From Actinomycetota bacterium (GTDB lineage: Bacteria; Actinomycetota; Acidimicrobiia; Spongiisociales; ZC4RG35), in contig QGUS01000032.1 of assembly GCA_003242515.1 (NCBI GenBank), forward strand, positions 1-11,107: 11,107 nt of DNA. Direction: 5' to 3'. The notes below the pieces were generated by a model. It did no database searches, had not been told where the DNA came from, and was given only the letters and a program-made list of their open reading frames with translations. Both the position numbers and the translations under genes were made by a program. Within the stretch, counting starts at the first letter, position 1; every line of letters begins with the position of its first letter. Shown here piece by piece: positions 1 through 6,726 of the stretch.

Positions 1-1
1 C

Positions 2-379
2 AACGAGCCGCTCACCTTCATCTGGCAGGTGGACGAGTCTGCAGGTCCGGCGGTCCGCACCTCCGAAGACTGCCCGTCGCATGCGTCGTGTGCTATCGAG
101 GTGAACCTGCCCACCGCTCCGGAATCCCTCGAGGTTTCCCTCACCGTCGTCGACCCGACGTCCCGGGCTGCTACCTCCAACTCGACGGTGACGTTCGTCA
201 ACCTGCCGCCCTCCGATCCGACTATCGTCTGCGGAGAACCGGCACCGCACGGCGAAGAACTCACCTGCACCGTCGTCCCCGCCGAAGACCCCGAAGGCGA
301 AGTCGTCACCTACGACTGGACTATCGCCTCCAACAACTCCGTTGGCCCTTCTCTGGCCCTTCAGACACGAGAAAAGTAG
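2..379 (+). CDS. C-terminal fragment of an Ig/PKD-like repeat protein, last module truncated
   Basis: The reading frame is open from the left edge, so the N-terminus lies outside the window; 125 residues are visible before a TAG at 377-379. It looks like tandem beta-sandwich (Ig-like or PKD-like) modules of an exported surface protein. The first visible module has a core tryptophan in FIWQV (residues 6-10), a cysteine pair C24/C30, and ends near TVTFV (63-67). The second starts around residue 71, has C77 and C89, an acidic EDPEGE turn, and the matching core YDWTI (104-108). Module one continues about 58 residues past its tryptophan. Module two has only about 18 before the stop, and its tail (SVGPSLALQTREK) does not resemble the equivalent strand region. 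The last module therefore seems cut off. It is the only plus-strand gene here and converges on tRNA-Asn. No signal peptide or anchor is visible. Function is unknown; adhesion or another cell-surface role is a guess from the fold type. Confidence 0.6.
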   Translation, partial: NEPLTFIWQVDESAGPAVRTSEDCPSHASCAIEVNLPTAPESLEVSLTVVDPTSRAATSNSTVTFVNLPPSDPTIVCGEPAPHGEELTCTVVPAEDPEGEVVTYDWTIASNNSVGPSLALQTREK

Positions 380-434
380 CAGATCAGCGGAAGGACGCGA
401 AAGGGCCTGTAAGAACTGCGTTTCGGCGGTTTTC

Positions 435-456
435 GCCTGTCGCGACGGGGGTTTTT
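435..456 (+). terminator. Possible Rho-independent terminator after the Ig-like gene
   Basis: On the plus strand a five-pair stem CCTGT/ACGGG (436-440 and 445-449, one T-G wobble) closes on a CGCG loop. It is followed by two G and a run of five T (452-456). It lies 56 bp past the TAG of the Ig-like gene. The stem is short and the call is tentative. No equally clear T-tract hairpin is seen for the minus-strand tRNA. Confidence 0.35.
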
Positions 457-482
457 CGGTGTTTTCCCTGGTGGGGGCTCTG

Positions 483-555
483 CTCCGCGGGTAGGACTCG
501 AACCTACAACCAATGGATTAACAGTCCACTGCTCTGCCAATTGAGCTACCGCGGA
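483..555 (-). tRNA. tRNA-Asn (anticodon GTT)
   Basis: Read on the minus strand, the 73-nt sequence folds into a full cloverleaf. The acceptor is TCCGCGG/CCGCGGA, with a GCTC/GAGC D arm and an anticodon stem GTGGA/TCCAT around the loop CTGTTAA (518-524, anticodon at 520-522). The T arm is GTAGG/CCTAC around TTCGAAT, with discriminator G at 483. The 3' CCA is not encoded, because the next bases are CAG. The gene sits 45 bp downstream of rpoD on the same strand. Apparent proteins read through this segment in other frames are artefacts. Confidence 0.97.
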
Positions 556-566
556 ATGCGGGGGCC

Positions 567-594
567 ATCCTACCAAGCCCGCGACAGGTATCCA
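567..594 (-). promoter_or_regulatory. Candidate sigma-A promoter for tRNA-Asn
   Basis: On the minus strand TGGATA (589-594, four of six matches to TTGACA) and TAGGAT (567-572) are separated by 16 bp. The -10 ends 11 nt before the mature tRNA 5' end at 555, a sensible distance for a short 5' leader. It lies wholly within the gap between rpoD and the tRNA. Co-transcription with rpoD is the alternative. Confidence 0.4.
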
Positions 595-600
595 GATTCC

Positions 601-1728
601 TCAGCTCTCGAGGAAGCCCTCGAGCTTCACGGACCGGTCCGGGTGGCGGAGCTTCGCCAGGGCCTTGGTCTCCAGCTGACGCACCCGCTCCCTGGTGACG
701 TTGAAGTGGGCGCCCACCTCCTCCAGGGTGCGCATGCGCCCATCCGCCAGGCCGAACCGCATGATCAGGACCTCCCGCTCCCGCGGGCTCAGGCCCTCCA
801 GCGCCTCGGCGAGCTCGTCCTGCAGCGAAGCGAAGCTGGCCGCCTCCGTGGGGCTCTCCGAGTCGGTGTCCTCCACCAGGTCGCCCAGGGTGCCGCTGTC
901 GTCGTCGCCCACCGGCGTCTCCAGGGAGACCGTGTCCATGGCGATCTGACCCAACTCGACGACCTTGTCGACGTCCAGCTCCAGCTCGCTCGCCAGCTCC
1001 TCCACCGTCGGCGCCCGGCCCAGCTGCTGGGTCAGCTCCCGCTGCGCACGGGTGAGCTTGTTGACGGCGTCGAGGACGTGGACCGGCATCCGGATCGTCC
1101 GGCCCTGATCGGCGATGGCCCGGGAGATCGCCTGCCGGATCCACCAGGTGGCATAGGTGGAGAACTTGAAGCCCCGGCGGTAGTCGAACCGCTCCACCGC
1201 CCGCATCAGACCCAGGTTCCCCTCCTGGATGAGGTCGAGGAGGCTCATCCCCCGCCCCACGTACCGGCGGGCCAGCGACACCACCAGCCGGAGGTTCGAC
1301 TGGACGAGCTTCTGGTGGGCTAGCCGGCCGGCCTGCACCTCCTGCTCCAGGAGGGCCTGGTCCTCGGGCGTCAGGTTCGGCTCGGTGTCGAGACGGTGCT
1401 GAGCCTTCCTCCCCCGCTCCATCTCCATGGAGAGCTCCACCTCCTGCTGGGCGGTGAGCAAGGGATAACGGCTGATCTCGTTCAGGTAGAGCCGGACGGG
1501 ATCGGAGACCGGGATCGACGTGACCGAGATCTCCTCCTCGGCGACCCCCGGCCCTTCCTCCGTGAGCCTGATGCCCTTCGCCCGCAGCTCCTCGGCGACC
1601 GTCTCGAACGCCTCGCCCGGGGCGTCGATGTCCTCCAGCTCCTGCTGGACCTCCGCCATCGTGAGGAACCCGCGATGGTTCGCCCTCTTGACGAGGGCCG
1701 CGGTCACTCGGGCTACGTCTGGGTTCAT
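601..1728 (-). CDS. rpoD: Principal RNA polymerase sigma factor (SigA/RpoD)
   Basis: This 375-residue group 1 sigma factor directs core RNA polymerase to housekeeping promoters. Residues 1-55 resemble the small helical region 1.1 fold. Region 1.2 begins at DPVRLYLNEI (76-85). Regions 2.1-2.4 span about 140-210 and contain the hallmark DLIQEGNLGLM (165-175), FKFSTYATWWIRQAI (187-201) and the polymerase-binding helix. Region 3 is about 218-290. Region 4 spans about 308-370, with the -35-binding helix-turn-helix at 333-357 (TLEEVGAHFNVTRERVRQLE). The ATG at 1728 overlaps the dnaG stop (ATGA) and has no strong ribosome site, which suggests coupling to dnaG. The frame stays open far upstream through dnaG, but only the part after this ATG is sigma-like. 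The dnaG-rpoD pairing matches the macromolecular synthesis operon of E. coli and Bacillus. Group 1 rather than group 2 is inferred from region 1.1 and the operon. Confidence 0.96.
   Translation of the reverse strand: MNPDVARVTAALVKRANHRGFLTMAEVQQELEDIDAPGEAFETVAEELRAKGIRLTEEGPGVAEEEISVTSIPVSDPVRLYLNEISRYPLLTAQQEVELSMEMERGRKAQHRLDTEPNLTPEDQALLEQEVQAGRLAHQKLVQSNLRLVVSLARRYVGRGMSLLDLIQEGNLGLMRAVERFDYRRGFKFSTYATWWIRQAISRAIADQGRTIRMPVHVLDAVNKLTRAQRELTQQLGRAPTVEELASELELDVDKVVELGQIAMDTVSLETPVGDDDSGTLGDLVEDTDSESPTEAASFASLQDELAEALEGLSPREREVLIMRFGLADGRMRTLEEVGAHFNVTRERVRQLETKALAKLRHPDRSVKLEGFLES
607..624 (-). other. Hairpin within the last codons of rpoD
   Basis: A perfect seven-pair inverted repeat, CTCGAGG and CCTCGAG around a four-base loop (GCTT on the minus strand), covers the final codons before the TGA at 601-603. 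No U-tract follows, so it is not a standard terminator. It could pause polymerase or protect the mRNA 3' end, or it may be codon-driven chance. Confidence 0.3.
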
Positions 1729-3464
1729 GTGGTCGGAGTCCGTCGCTCTTGCTGCAAACCTATCAACTCGCGGAAGACGACGGAATAGGCCTCGCTGGAC
1801 GGGTCCAGGGTCGCCAGCCGCTCGTTGAGCTCGTCGATCCGGGCGTCGATCCTCCGGCGCCTGAGCAGCACCAGCAGGTCGTCCTCGGCCGGGAGCGGCC
1901 GGTCGTCGACCGCCAGCGCCATGGCCAGTCCCCGGACCCGCTCGTCGGCGATCGCCGAGACGTCCGGAGCTTTGCCCGCGGCCAGGTCGCCCGACACGGC
2001 CTCGAAGACGGCCCGCAAGCGGGGATCGTCGAAGTCGGTCGCCTCCAGGGAGATACCGGAGCCGGGACGAGCCAGGACGTAACGCAGCAGCTCCGACTCC
2101 CACCGGTCCAGCGGCCGGTTGTCCCGCACCTGCTCCGGGCGGACGGTCGTGGTCTTCCTGCCGCCTCGCCGCTCCATGGCCTCCTCGACCGTCTCCAGGT
2201 CGACGCCGACCAGGCGTGCCACGTGCCGGGCGTACTCCCGGCGGGCGATCTCGTCCCCCACCCGGGAGAGGTGCCCGACGGCGGCGTGGAGCGCCCGGGC
2301 CCTGCCCTCGGGGCCGCCGAGGTCGTACTTCGCGACCTCCGCCTCGATGCGGTGCTGCAACAGCGGCGTGGCGTTCTCGACGGCCTTCACCAGCTCGTCG
2401 TTCCTGCCCTGCTGCACCAGGTCGGCCGGGTCGAGCCCGTCGGGCATGACGGCGACCCGGAGGTCCAGGTCGAGACGGAAGGGCGACTCCAGGTCGTCGG
2501 TGCGGAGGGCCGCCCGGCTGCCCGCCTCGTCCGAGTCGAAGGCGAGCACGACACGCTCGGTGAAGCGCCGCAGCAGGTCGAAGTGCCCGTCCCCCAGGGC
2601 GGTGCCGCAGGTGGCGACGGCGGTGTTCACGCCGGCGAGGTGCATGGCGATGACGTCGGTGTACCCCTCGACGATCACCGCCTGGCCGGCCGAAACGATC
2701 GCCGGCCGGGCCCGGTCGAGCCCGAAGAGCACCCGGGACTTGTTGTAGACGATGGAGTCGGCCGAGTTGACGTACTTGGCGTCCGGGTTGTTGGTGAGCT
2801 TGGGGTCGATCCCGTCCACCTTGCGGCCTCCGAAGCCGACGGGATCGCCCCGCACGTCGTGGATCGGGAACATGAGACGGCCCCGGAACACGTCGTACAG
2901 CCCGTGGCGGCCGCGGCGGGACAGCCCGGCGTCCATCAGGGCCCGGTCGGAGACCCCGGCGCCCTTCAGGGCCCTGGTCAGGGTGTCCCAGTCGGTGCCG
3001 GCGAAGCCGATCTTCCACTCGTCGATCACATCGACGCCGTAGCCACGGGACCGCAGGTAGGCCCGGGCCGGGCCGGCGTCGGGGGCCTTCTTCAGCCGCT
3101 CGTTGAGGATCGGGATCGCCAGCCTCAGGGCCTCGATGGCCTCGGCCTTGCGCCCGGAGACCCGGCTCCGGGACCCGTCCTTGGTGAGGGCGATCCCCGC
3201 CCGCTTGGCCAGGATCTCCAGCGCCTCGGGGAAGCTGACGCCTTGCGTGCGCTCCACGAAAGTGAACACGTCGCCGCCTTCGCCGCACCCGAAGCAGTGG
3301 TACAGGCCCCGGGCGCGGTCGACGGACATCGAAGGCGTCTTCTCCTCGTGGAACGGGCAGATGGCCATGAAGGTGCGCCCGCTGCGACGCACCTTGGTCA
3401 CCTCGGAGATCAGGTCGACGATGTCGGTCGCCTCGCGGACCCGATCGCGGTCGCCATCAGCCAT
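1725..3464 (-). CDS. dnaG: DNA primase DnaG
   Basis: This 579-residue primase makes RNA primers at the replication fork and is recruited by the DnaB helicase. The N-terminal CHC2 zinc finger is intact: C36 and H39 in CPFH, C57 and C60 in CFGC. The catalytic core runs from about 110 to 430. Its TOPRIM metal-binding residues are in EGYTD (266-270), DSDEAG (310-315) and D345 in DPADL. The basic motif VFRGRLMFP (192-200) and GFGGR (210-214) fit the RNA-polymerase domain. The C-terminal region (about 450-579) is the expected helicase-interaction domain, ending in a charged helix. The length is normal. The ATG at 3464 is the first codon that leaves a typical primase N-terminus (RVREATDIVDLI). The stop overlaps the rpoD ATG by four bases. 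Upstream there is no Shine-Dalgarno, but a promoter-like TATCAT is present. The dgt gene often found before dnaG in other actinobacteria is absent. Confidence 0.96.
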   Translation of the reverse strand: MADGDRDRVREATDIVDLISEVTKVRRSGRTFMAICPFHEEKTPSMSVDRARGLYHCFGCGEGGDVFTFVERTQGVSFPEALEILAKRAGIALTKDGSRSRVSGRKAEAIEALRLAIPILNERLKKAPDAGPARAYLRSRGYGVDVIDEWKIGFAGTDWDTLTRALKGAGVSDRALMDAGLSRRGRHGLYDVFRGRLMFPIHDVRGDPVGFGGRKVDGIDPKLTNNPDAKYVNSADSIVYNKSRVLFGLDRARPAIVSAGQAVIVEGYTDVIAMHLAGVNTAVATCGTALGDGHFDLLRRFTERVVLAFDSDEAGSRAALRTDDLESPFRLDLDLRVAVMPDGLDPADLVQQGRNDELVKAVENATPLLQHRIEAEVAKYDLGGPEGRARALHAAVGHLSRVGDEIARREYARHVARLVGVDLETVEEAMERRGGRKTTTVRPEQVRDNRPLDRWESELLRYVLARPGSGISLEATDFDDPRLRAVFEAVSGDLAAGKAPDVSAIADERVRGLAMALAVDDRPLPAEDDLLVLLRRRRIDARIDELNERLATLDPSSEAYSVVFRELIGLQQERRTPTT

Positions 3465-3470
3465 GGGCCG

Positions 3471-3476
3471 ATGATA
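3471..3476 (-). promoter_or_regulatory. Candidate -10 element for a leaderless dnaG-rpoD transcript
   Basis: TATCAT on the minus strand matches the TATAAT consensus at five of six positions and ends six bases before the dnaG ATG (3464). A transcript would then start at or next to the A of ATG. No purine-rich ribosome site lies between them. The -35 region is poor: TTCGCC with a 16-bp spacer has only three matches. Leaderless mRNAs are common in actinobacteria, so this is plausible but unproven. Confidence 0.4.
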
Positions 3477-3505
3477 CGGAGAGCCGCCCGTCGGCGAACC
3501 GGGGA

Positions 3506-4816
3506 TCAGCGGTCGAGCAGGGCGCTGAGGTACTCGACGAGCCGATCCATCGACACCCGCTCCTGGGCCATGGTGTCCCGGTTGCGCACCGTCACGGCGT
3601 TGTCCTCGAGCGACTGGAAGTCGACCGTGACGCAGTAGGGGGTGCCGATCTCGTCCTGGCGGCGGTAGCGGCGGCCGATGGACTGGGTGACGTCCATCTC
3701 GATCATCCACCTCTTCCGCAGCTGGGCGGCGATCTTCTCCGCGGGCTCGATCAGCTCCGGCTTCTTGGACAGCGGCAGCACCGCCACCTTGTACGGGGCG
3801 AGCCTCGGGTCGAGGCGGAGCACCACCCGGGTCTCCCCGTTCACCTCCTCCTCGGTGTAGGCGTCGATGAGGAAGGCGAAGGTGGTACGGGTGGCGCCCG
3901 CCGCCGGCTCGATCACGTGCGGGAAGAACCGCTCCCCCGACTCCTCGTCGAAGTAGGTCAGGTCCTCCCCGGAGGCCTCCGAGTGGGCCTTCAGGTCGTA
4001 GTCGGTCCGGTTGGCGATGCCCTCCAGCTCGTCCCAGCCCCACGGGAACAGGAACTCGACGTCGGAGGTGCCCGACGAGTAGTGGCTCAGCTCGTCCGGG
4101 TCATGCGGACGGATGCGGAGCTTGTCGGGGTCGATGCCCAGGTCGGTGTACCAGGAGAACCGCCGCTCCACCCAGTAGTCGAACCACTCGGGGCTCTCCT
4201 CGGGCCGGCAGAAGAACTCCATCTCCATCTGCTCGAACTCCCGGGTGCGGAAGACGAACTGGCCCGGGGTGATCTCGTTGCGGAACGACTTGCCGATCTG
4301 GGCGATGCCGAACGGCAGCTTGAGCCGCATGGCCCGCCGCACGTTCTCGAAGTTGATGAAGATGCCCTGGGCCGTCTCCGGGCGCAGGTAGACCAGGTTG
4401 TCGTCGTCCTCCACCGGGCCCACATGCGTCTTGAACATCAGGTTGAACATGCGGGGCTCGGTGAACATCCCCCGCTTGCCGCACGACGGGCACTCTTCCG
4501 GGTCCTCGAGCTTGTCGAGACGGAACCGGTTGTGGCAGCTCTTGCACTCCACCAGCGGGTCGGTGAAGCCCGCCTCGTGACCCGAGGCCTTCCACACGGC
4601 CCGGGCCTGGATGATCGCCGAGTCGAGACCGACGACGTCGTCCCGCTCCTGGACCATCGAACGCCACCACTGCTCCTTCACGTTGCGCAGGAGCTCGACG
4701 CCGAGGGGGCCGTAGTCGTAGGCGGACCGGATCCCTCCGTAGATCTCGGAGGACTGGAACACGAAGCCGCGCTTCTTGGCCAGATTGGCGATCGTCTCGA
4801 GTGTGACCTGGGTCAT
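3506..4816 (-). CDS. glyS: Glycyl-tRNA synthetase, single-chain (alpha2) class II type
   Basis: This 436-residue enzyme charges tRNA-Gly with glycine using ATP in the cytosol. It is the homodimeric type, not the split GlyQ/GlyS type. The start MTQVTLETIANLAKKRGFVF is typical. YDYGPLG (33-39) is the family motif 1 region. A zinc ribbon is present (C91, C94, C109, C112). Motif 2 is around R179 (FRNEI) and the FEQMEMEFF stretch (194-202), and motif 3 is GIANRTDYDL (266-275). The C-terminal anticodon-binding domain spans about 340-436, with PYKVAVLPLSKK at its beginning. The length is on the short side but complete. The ATG at 4816 follows uppS by 34 bp with no good Shine-Dalgarno; two overlapping hairpins fill that gap. 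The recO/uppS-glyS-dnaG order matches other actinobacteria and resembles Bacillus, where glyQS holds this slot. Confidence 0.96.
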   Translation of the reverse strand: MTQVTLETIANLAKKRGFVFQSSEIYGGIRSAYDYGPLGVELLRNVKEQWWRSMVQERDDVVGLDSAIIQARAVWKASGHEAGFTDPLVECKSCHNRFRLDKLEDPEECPSCGKRGMFTEPRMFNLMFKTHVGPVEDDDNLVYLRPETAQGIFINFENVRRAMRLKLPFGIAQIGKSFRNEITPGQFVFRTREFEQMEMEFFCRPEESPEWFDYWVERRFSWYTDLGIDPDKLRIRPHDPDELSHYSSGTSDVEFLFPWGWDELEGIANRTDYDLKAHSEASGEDLTYFDEESGERFFPHVIEPAAGATRTTFAFLIDAYTEEEVNGETRVVLRLDPRLAPYKVAVLPLSKKPELIEPAEKIAAQLRKRWMIEMDVTQSIGRRYRRQDEIGTPYCVTVDFQSLEDNAVTVRNRDTMAQERVSMDRLVEYLSALLDR

Positions 4817-4819
4817 GAG

Positions 4820-4846
4820 GGCACAACGGTGCCGCGTCTCGGCGGC
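4820..4846 (-). promoter_or_regulatory. Two mutually exclusive hairpins before glyS
   Basis: On the minus strand GCCGC-CGAGAC-GCGGC (4831-4846) and GGCAC-CGTT-GTGCC (4820-4833) are both perfect five-pair stems and share the bases at 4831-4833, so only one can form. The second ends three bases before the glyS ATG, where a ribosome site would be. This could modulate glyS translation. The 34-bp gap is too short for a T-box, and no U-tract is present. Confidence 0.3.
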
Positions 4847-4850
4847 TTAG

Positions 4851-5603
4851 TCAATCCCGAACGGCGTCTTTCGCCGAGCCGAAACGGCGGTCCCGCGTCT
4901 GATAGTCGAGCACCGCATCGAGCAGGTGCTGGCGGTTGAAGTCGGGCCAGAGGATGCCAGGGAAGCTGAACTCGGCGTAGGCCGACTGCCAGAGCAGGAA
5001 GTTGGAGATCCGCTGCTCCCCCGACGATCTGATCAGCAGGTCGACGGGCGGCATGTCGGGGATGTAGAGGAACCGGGCGAACACGTCCTCGTGGATGTCG
5101 TCGGGGTCGATGTCGCCCTCACGGGCCCCTCGCGCCAGGGCCCGGGCAGCGTCCACGATCTCCCGGCGGCCGCCGTAGTTGAAGGCAAAGACCAGGTTGA
5201 GCCGGTGGTTGTGCCGGGTCAGCTCCGCCGCCTCCTTCATGTGCTTCCGGTTGCGGTCGGGTATGCGGGGGTCGGACATGTCCCCGGCGAACAGCATGCG
5301 CACCCCCTGGGCGTGGAGGTCGTCACGCCGGCGGGTCAGCAGGTCCTCGTTGAACCACATGAGGAACTCGACCTCCTCCGGGTCACGGGACCAGTTCTCC
5401 GTGGAGAAGGTGAAGGCGGTCAGCCACTTGATTCCGATCTCGAGCGCCCCTTCGACCGTGTCAAACAGGGCGGCCTCTCCGGCCATGTGACCGGCCGTGC
5501 GCGGCAGGCCGCGGGCGTTCGCCCAGCGCCCGTTGCCGTCGAGGATCAGGCCGACGTGCGCCGGGATCCGTTCGGTGTCGAGACGGGAGAGGTCGAGGCT
5601 CAA
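4851..5603 (-). CDS. uppS: Isoprenyl (undecaprenyl/decaprenyl) diphosphate synthase, cis-type
   Basis: This 250-residue cis-prenyltransferase extends an allylic diphosphate with isopentenyl diphosphate to make the lipid carrier for cell-wall glycans. The catalytic Asp is D22 in LDGNGRWA (21-28). Other family blocks are GHMAGEAAL (38-46), FSTENWSR (66-73), the FNYGGRREI segment (141-149), and the diphosphate-binding RSSGEQRISNFLLWQ (192-206) followed by WPDF (219-222). The usual GHK/GHR is GHM here, a change away from the catalytic residues. The frame is open further upstream into recO, but conservation begins just after a TTG at 5601-5603. That TTG overlaps the recO stop (TTGA) and has GGTGATGGA ahead of it. 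It gives the normal 250-residue length, so I chose it; no ATG or GTG is nearby in frame. Chain length of the product (C50 or C55) cannot be told from sequence alone. Confidence 0.93.
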   Translation of the reverse strand: MSLDLSRLDTERIPAHVGLILDGNGRWANARGLPRTAGHMAGEAALFDTVEGALEIGIKWLTAFTFSTENWSRDPEEVEFLMWFNEDLLTRRRDDLHAQGVRMLFAGDMSDPRIPDRNRKHMKEAAELTRHNHRLNLVFAFNYGGRREIVDAARALARGAREGDIDPDDIHEDVFARFLYIPDMPPVDLLIRSSGEQRISNFLLWQSAYAEFSFPGILWPDFNRQHLLDAVLDYQTRDRRFGSAKDAVRD

Positions 5604-6385
5604 TCCATCACCGCCAGGGATGCCAGCTTCCTGTCGAGGTGATATTCCACGAATCTCCGCGCTACGCCCATTGCCTCGCCCGACAGCGGCCCCTCCGCCT
5701 CGGGGAGGGCGGAGAAGTCGGCGGCCGCCAGGGTGGAGAGGTGCTCGGTGAGGCCGGGCCGCAGCCTGACGGACCCCTCGGCGCCGCAGCGGTCGCACAG
5801 GACACCACCGCCGGAGAACGAGAAGCGTTCCAGGTGCTCGTGCCGGCCGCAGGAGGCGCAGTTCGAAAGGGCCGGGGCGACGCCGACCACGTCGGCGAGC
5901 TTGAGGAGGAAGGAGGTGATGAGGTCGCTCCCCTTCCGGCCCGACTCGAGGGCACGCAGGCCCCTCTGGAGGAGGAGGAAGAGACGGAGGGAGCTCTCGT
6001 CCTCCTGGGCGACGGCGTCGACGGCCTCGACCATCGTGCCGGCGGCGACCACGGCGTCGAGGTCGAGGCGGAGGTTCGGGTGGTGCTCGATCACGGAGAC
6101 CTGGGTGATGGTGTCGAGGTTGCGTCCCTCGTAGAGGACCAGGTCGACATGGGTGAAGGGCTCGAGGCGGCCGCCGAAGCGGCTCTTGGTCTTACGGATG
6201 CCCTTGGCGACGGTGCGGATCTTGCCCCGATTGGGGCTGAGCAGCACGACGACGCGGTCCGCCTCTCCGAAGGGGTAGGACCGCAGGACGATGCCCTGGT
6301 CGTGCCGTAGCGCCACGGAGTCAGGGTACTTCCGAGACCCCCCGTACCCGGCGTCACGGACCGCGACGAAGTCACCCGGCTTCAT
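5600..6385 (-). CDS. recO: DNA repair protein RecO
   Basis: RecO anneals single strands and, with RecR and RecF, loads RecA on gapped DNA. The OB-fold N-domain starts at QGIVLRSYPFGEADRVV (30-46). It continues through KGIRKTKSRFGGRLEPF (61-77) and the GRNLDTITQ strand (88-96), closely resembling mycobacterial RecO. A helical C-domain carries a four-cysteine zinc site: C176, C179, C197, C200. From the ATG at 6385 the protein has 261 residues, and the first 23 are not family-like. A GTG at 6314-6316 (residue 24) gives VALRHDQGIVL and 238 residues, which fits homologues better but has a weaker ribosome site. I list the longer form and leave the start open. The stop overlaps the uppS TTG. The upstream gap holds a GC hairpin at 6401-6415. 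Confidence 0.93.
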   Translation of the reverse strand: MKPGDFVAVRDAGYGGSRKYPDSVALRHDQGIVLRSYPFGEADRVVVLLSPNRGKIRTVAKGIRKTKSRFGGRLEPFTHVDLVLYEGRNLDTITQVSVIEHHPNLRLDLDAVVAAGTMVEAVDAVAQEDESSLRLFLLLQRGLRALESGRKGSDLITSFLLKLADVVGVAPALSNCASCGRHEHLERFSFSGGGVLCDRCGAEGSVRLRPGLTEHLSTLAAADFSALPEAEGPLSGEAMGVARRFVEYHLDRKLASLAVMD

Positions 6386-6400
6386 TCTCCGGCGGCACTC

Positions 6401-6415
6401 CCCCGCTCCGCGGGG
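6401..6415 (-). other. GC hairpin between the pterin dehydratase gene and recO
   Basis: CCCCGC-GGA-GCGGGG on the minus strand forms six GC pairs with a three-base loop, ending 15 bases before the ATG at 6385. No U-run follows. It partly covers the GGGGGAG that would be the recO ribosome site for that ATG, so it might damp recO translation. Confidence 0.35.
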
Positions 6416-6433
6416 AGAAGCGGCGCTGCCCGT

Positions 6434-6721
6434 TCAGATGAGCCCGTCGATGCGGGCGGCCATGGCCAGGTCCATCTCGGTCAGGCCACCTTCGGAGTGG
6501 GTGGTCAGCCGCAGCCGCACCCGGTTCCACCGGATGTCGATGTCGGGGTGGTGGTTGGCCGCCTCGGCGATCTCCCCGACCCGGTTGACGAAGTCCAGCG
6601 CCTCCGCGAAGTCGGCGAACTGGAACGTCCTCTGGACGGCGTCGTCCTCGAACAGCCAGTCGGGGTGCTCGGCGAGGAACTGCGCCAGGTCGCCGGATTC
6701 GATGAGTCCCATGCGAGCCAA
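6434..6721 (-). CDS. Pterin-4a-carbinolamine dehydratase (PCD/PhhB family)
   Basis: This small cytosolic enzyme dehydrates 4a-hydroxytetrahydrobiopterin, recycling the pterin cofactor of aromatic amino-acid hydroxylases; other roles in pterin or molybdopterin metabolism are proposed for family members. From the TTG at 6721 it has 95 residues. The family signature is complete: H57-H58-P59 (HHPDIDI), W65, H75 and D84, in the order expected for the active site. I chose TTG because a strong GGAGG (6729-6733) lies seven bases before it. The ATG at 6712 gives 92 residues with the same core but sits 16 bases from that site. It lies between era and recO, where no pterin gene is expected. No hydroxylase or pterin-synthesis gene is in the window, so its substrate here is unknown. 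Confidence 0.9.
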   Translation of the reverse strand: MARMGLIESGDLAQFLAEHPDWLFEDDAVQRTFQFADFAEALDFVNRVGEIAEAANHHPDIDIRWNRVRLRLTTHSEGGLTEMDLAMAARIDGLI

Positions 6722-6726
6722 ACCTA

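Noticed and set aside
361..576. 71-codon minus-strand frame through tRNA-Asn
   Set aside because: It translates the tRNA itself, a well-known annotation artefact.
607..624. Rho-independent terminator at the end of rpoD
   Set aside because: The stem is good but lies inside the coding sequence and no U-tract follows.
601..3288. 895-codon minus-strand frame suggesting a primase-region/sigma fusion
   Set aside because: The part upstream of 1728 is an Arg/Gly-rich out-of-frame reading of dnaG; only the last 375 residues are a real protein.
1749..3638. 629-codon open frame on the plus strand opposite dnaG
   Set aside because: Shadow of third-position GC in dnaG; the opposite strand has a complete primase with all motifs, and the antisense translation is low-complexity His/Val/Gly/Asp-rich.
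4817..4850. T-box or other riboswitch before glyS
   Set aside because: The 34-bp gap is far too short for a T-box and lacks its conserved sequence; only small hairpins are present.
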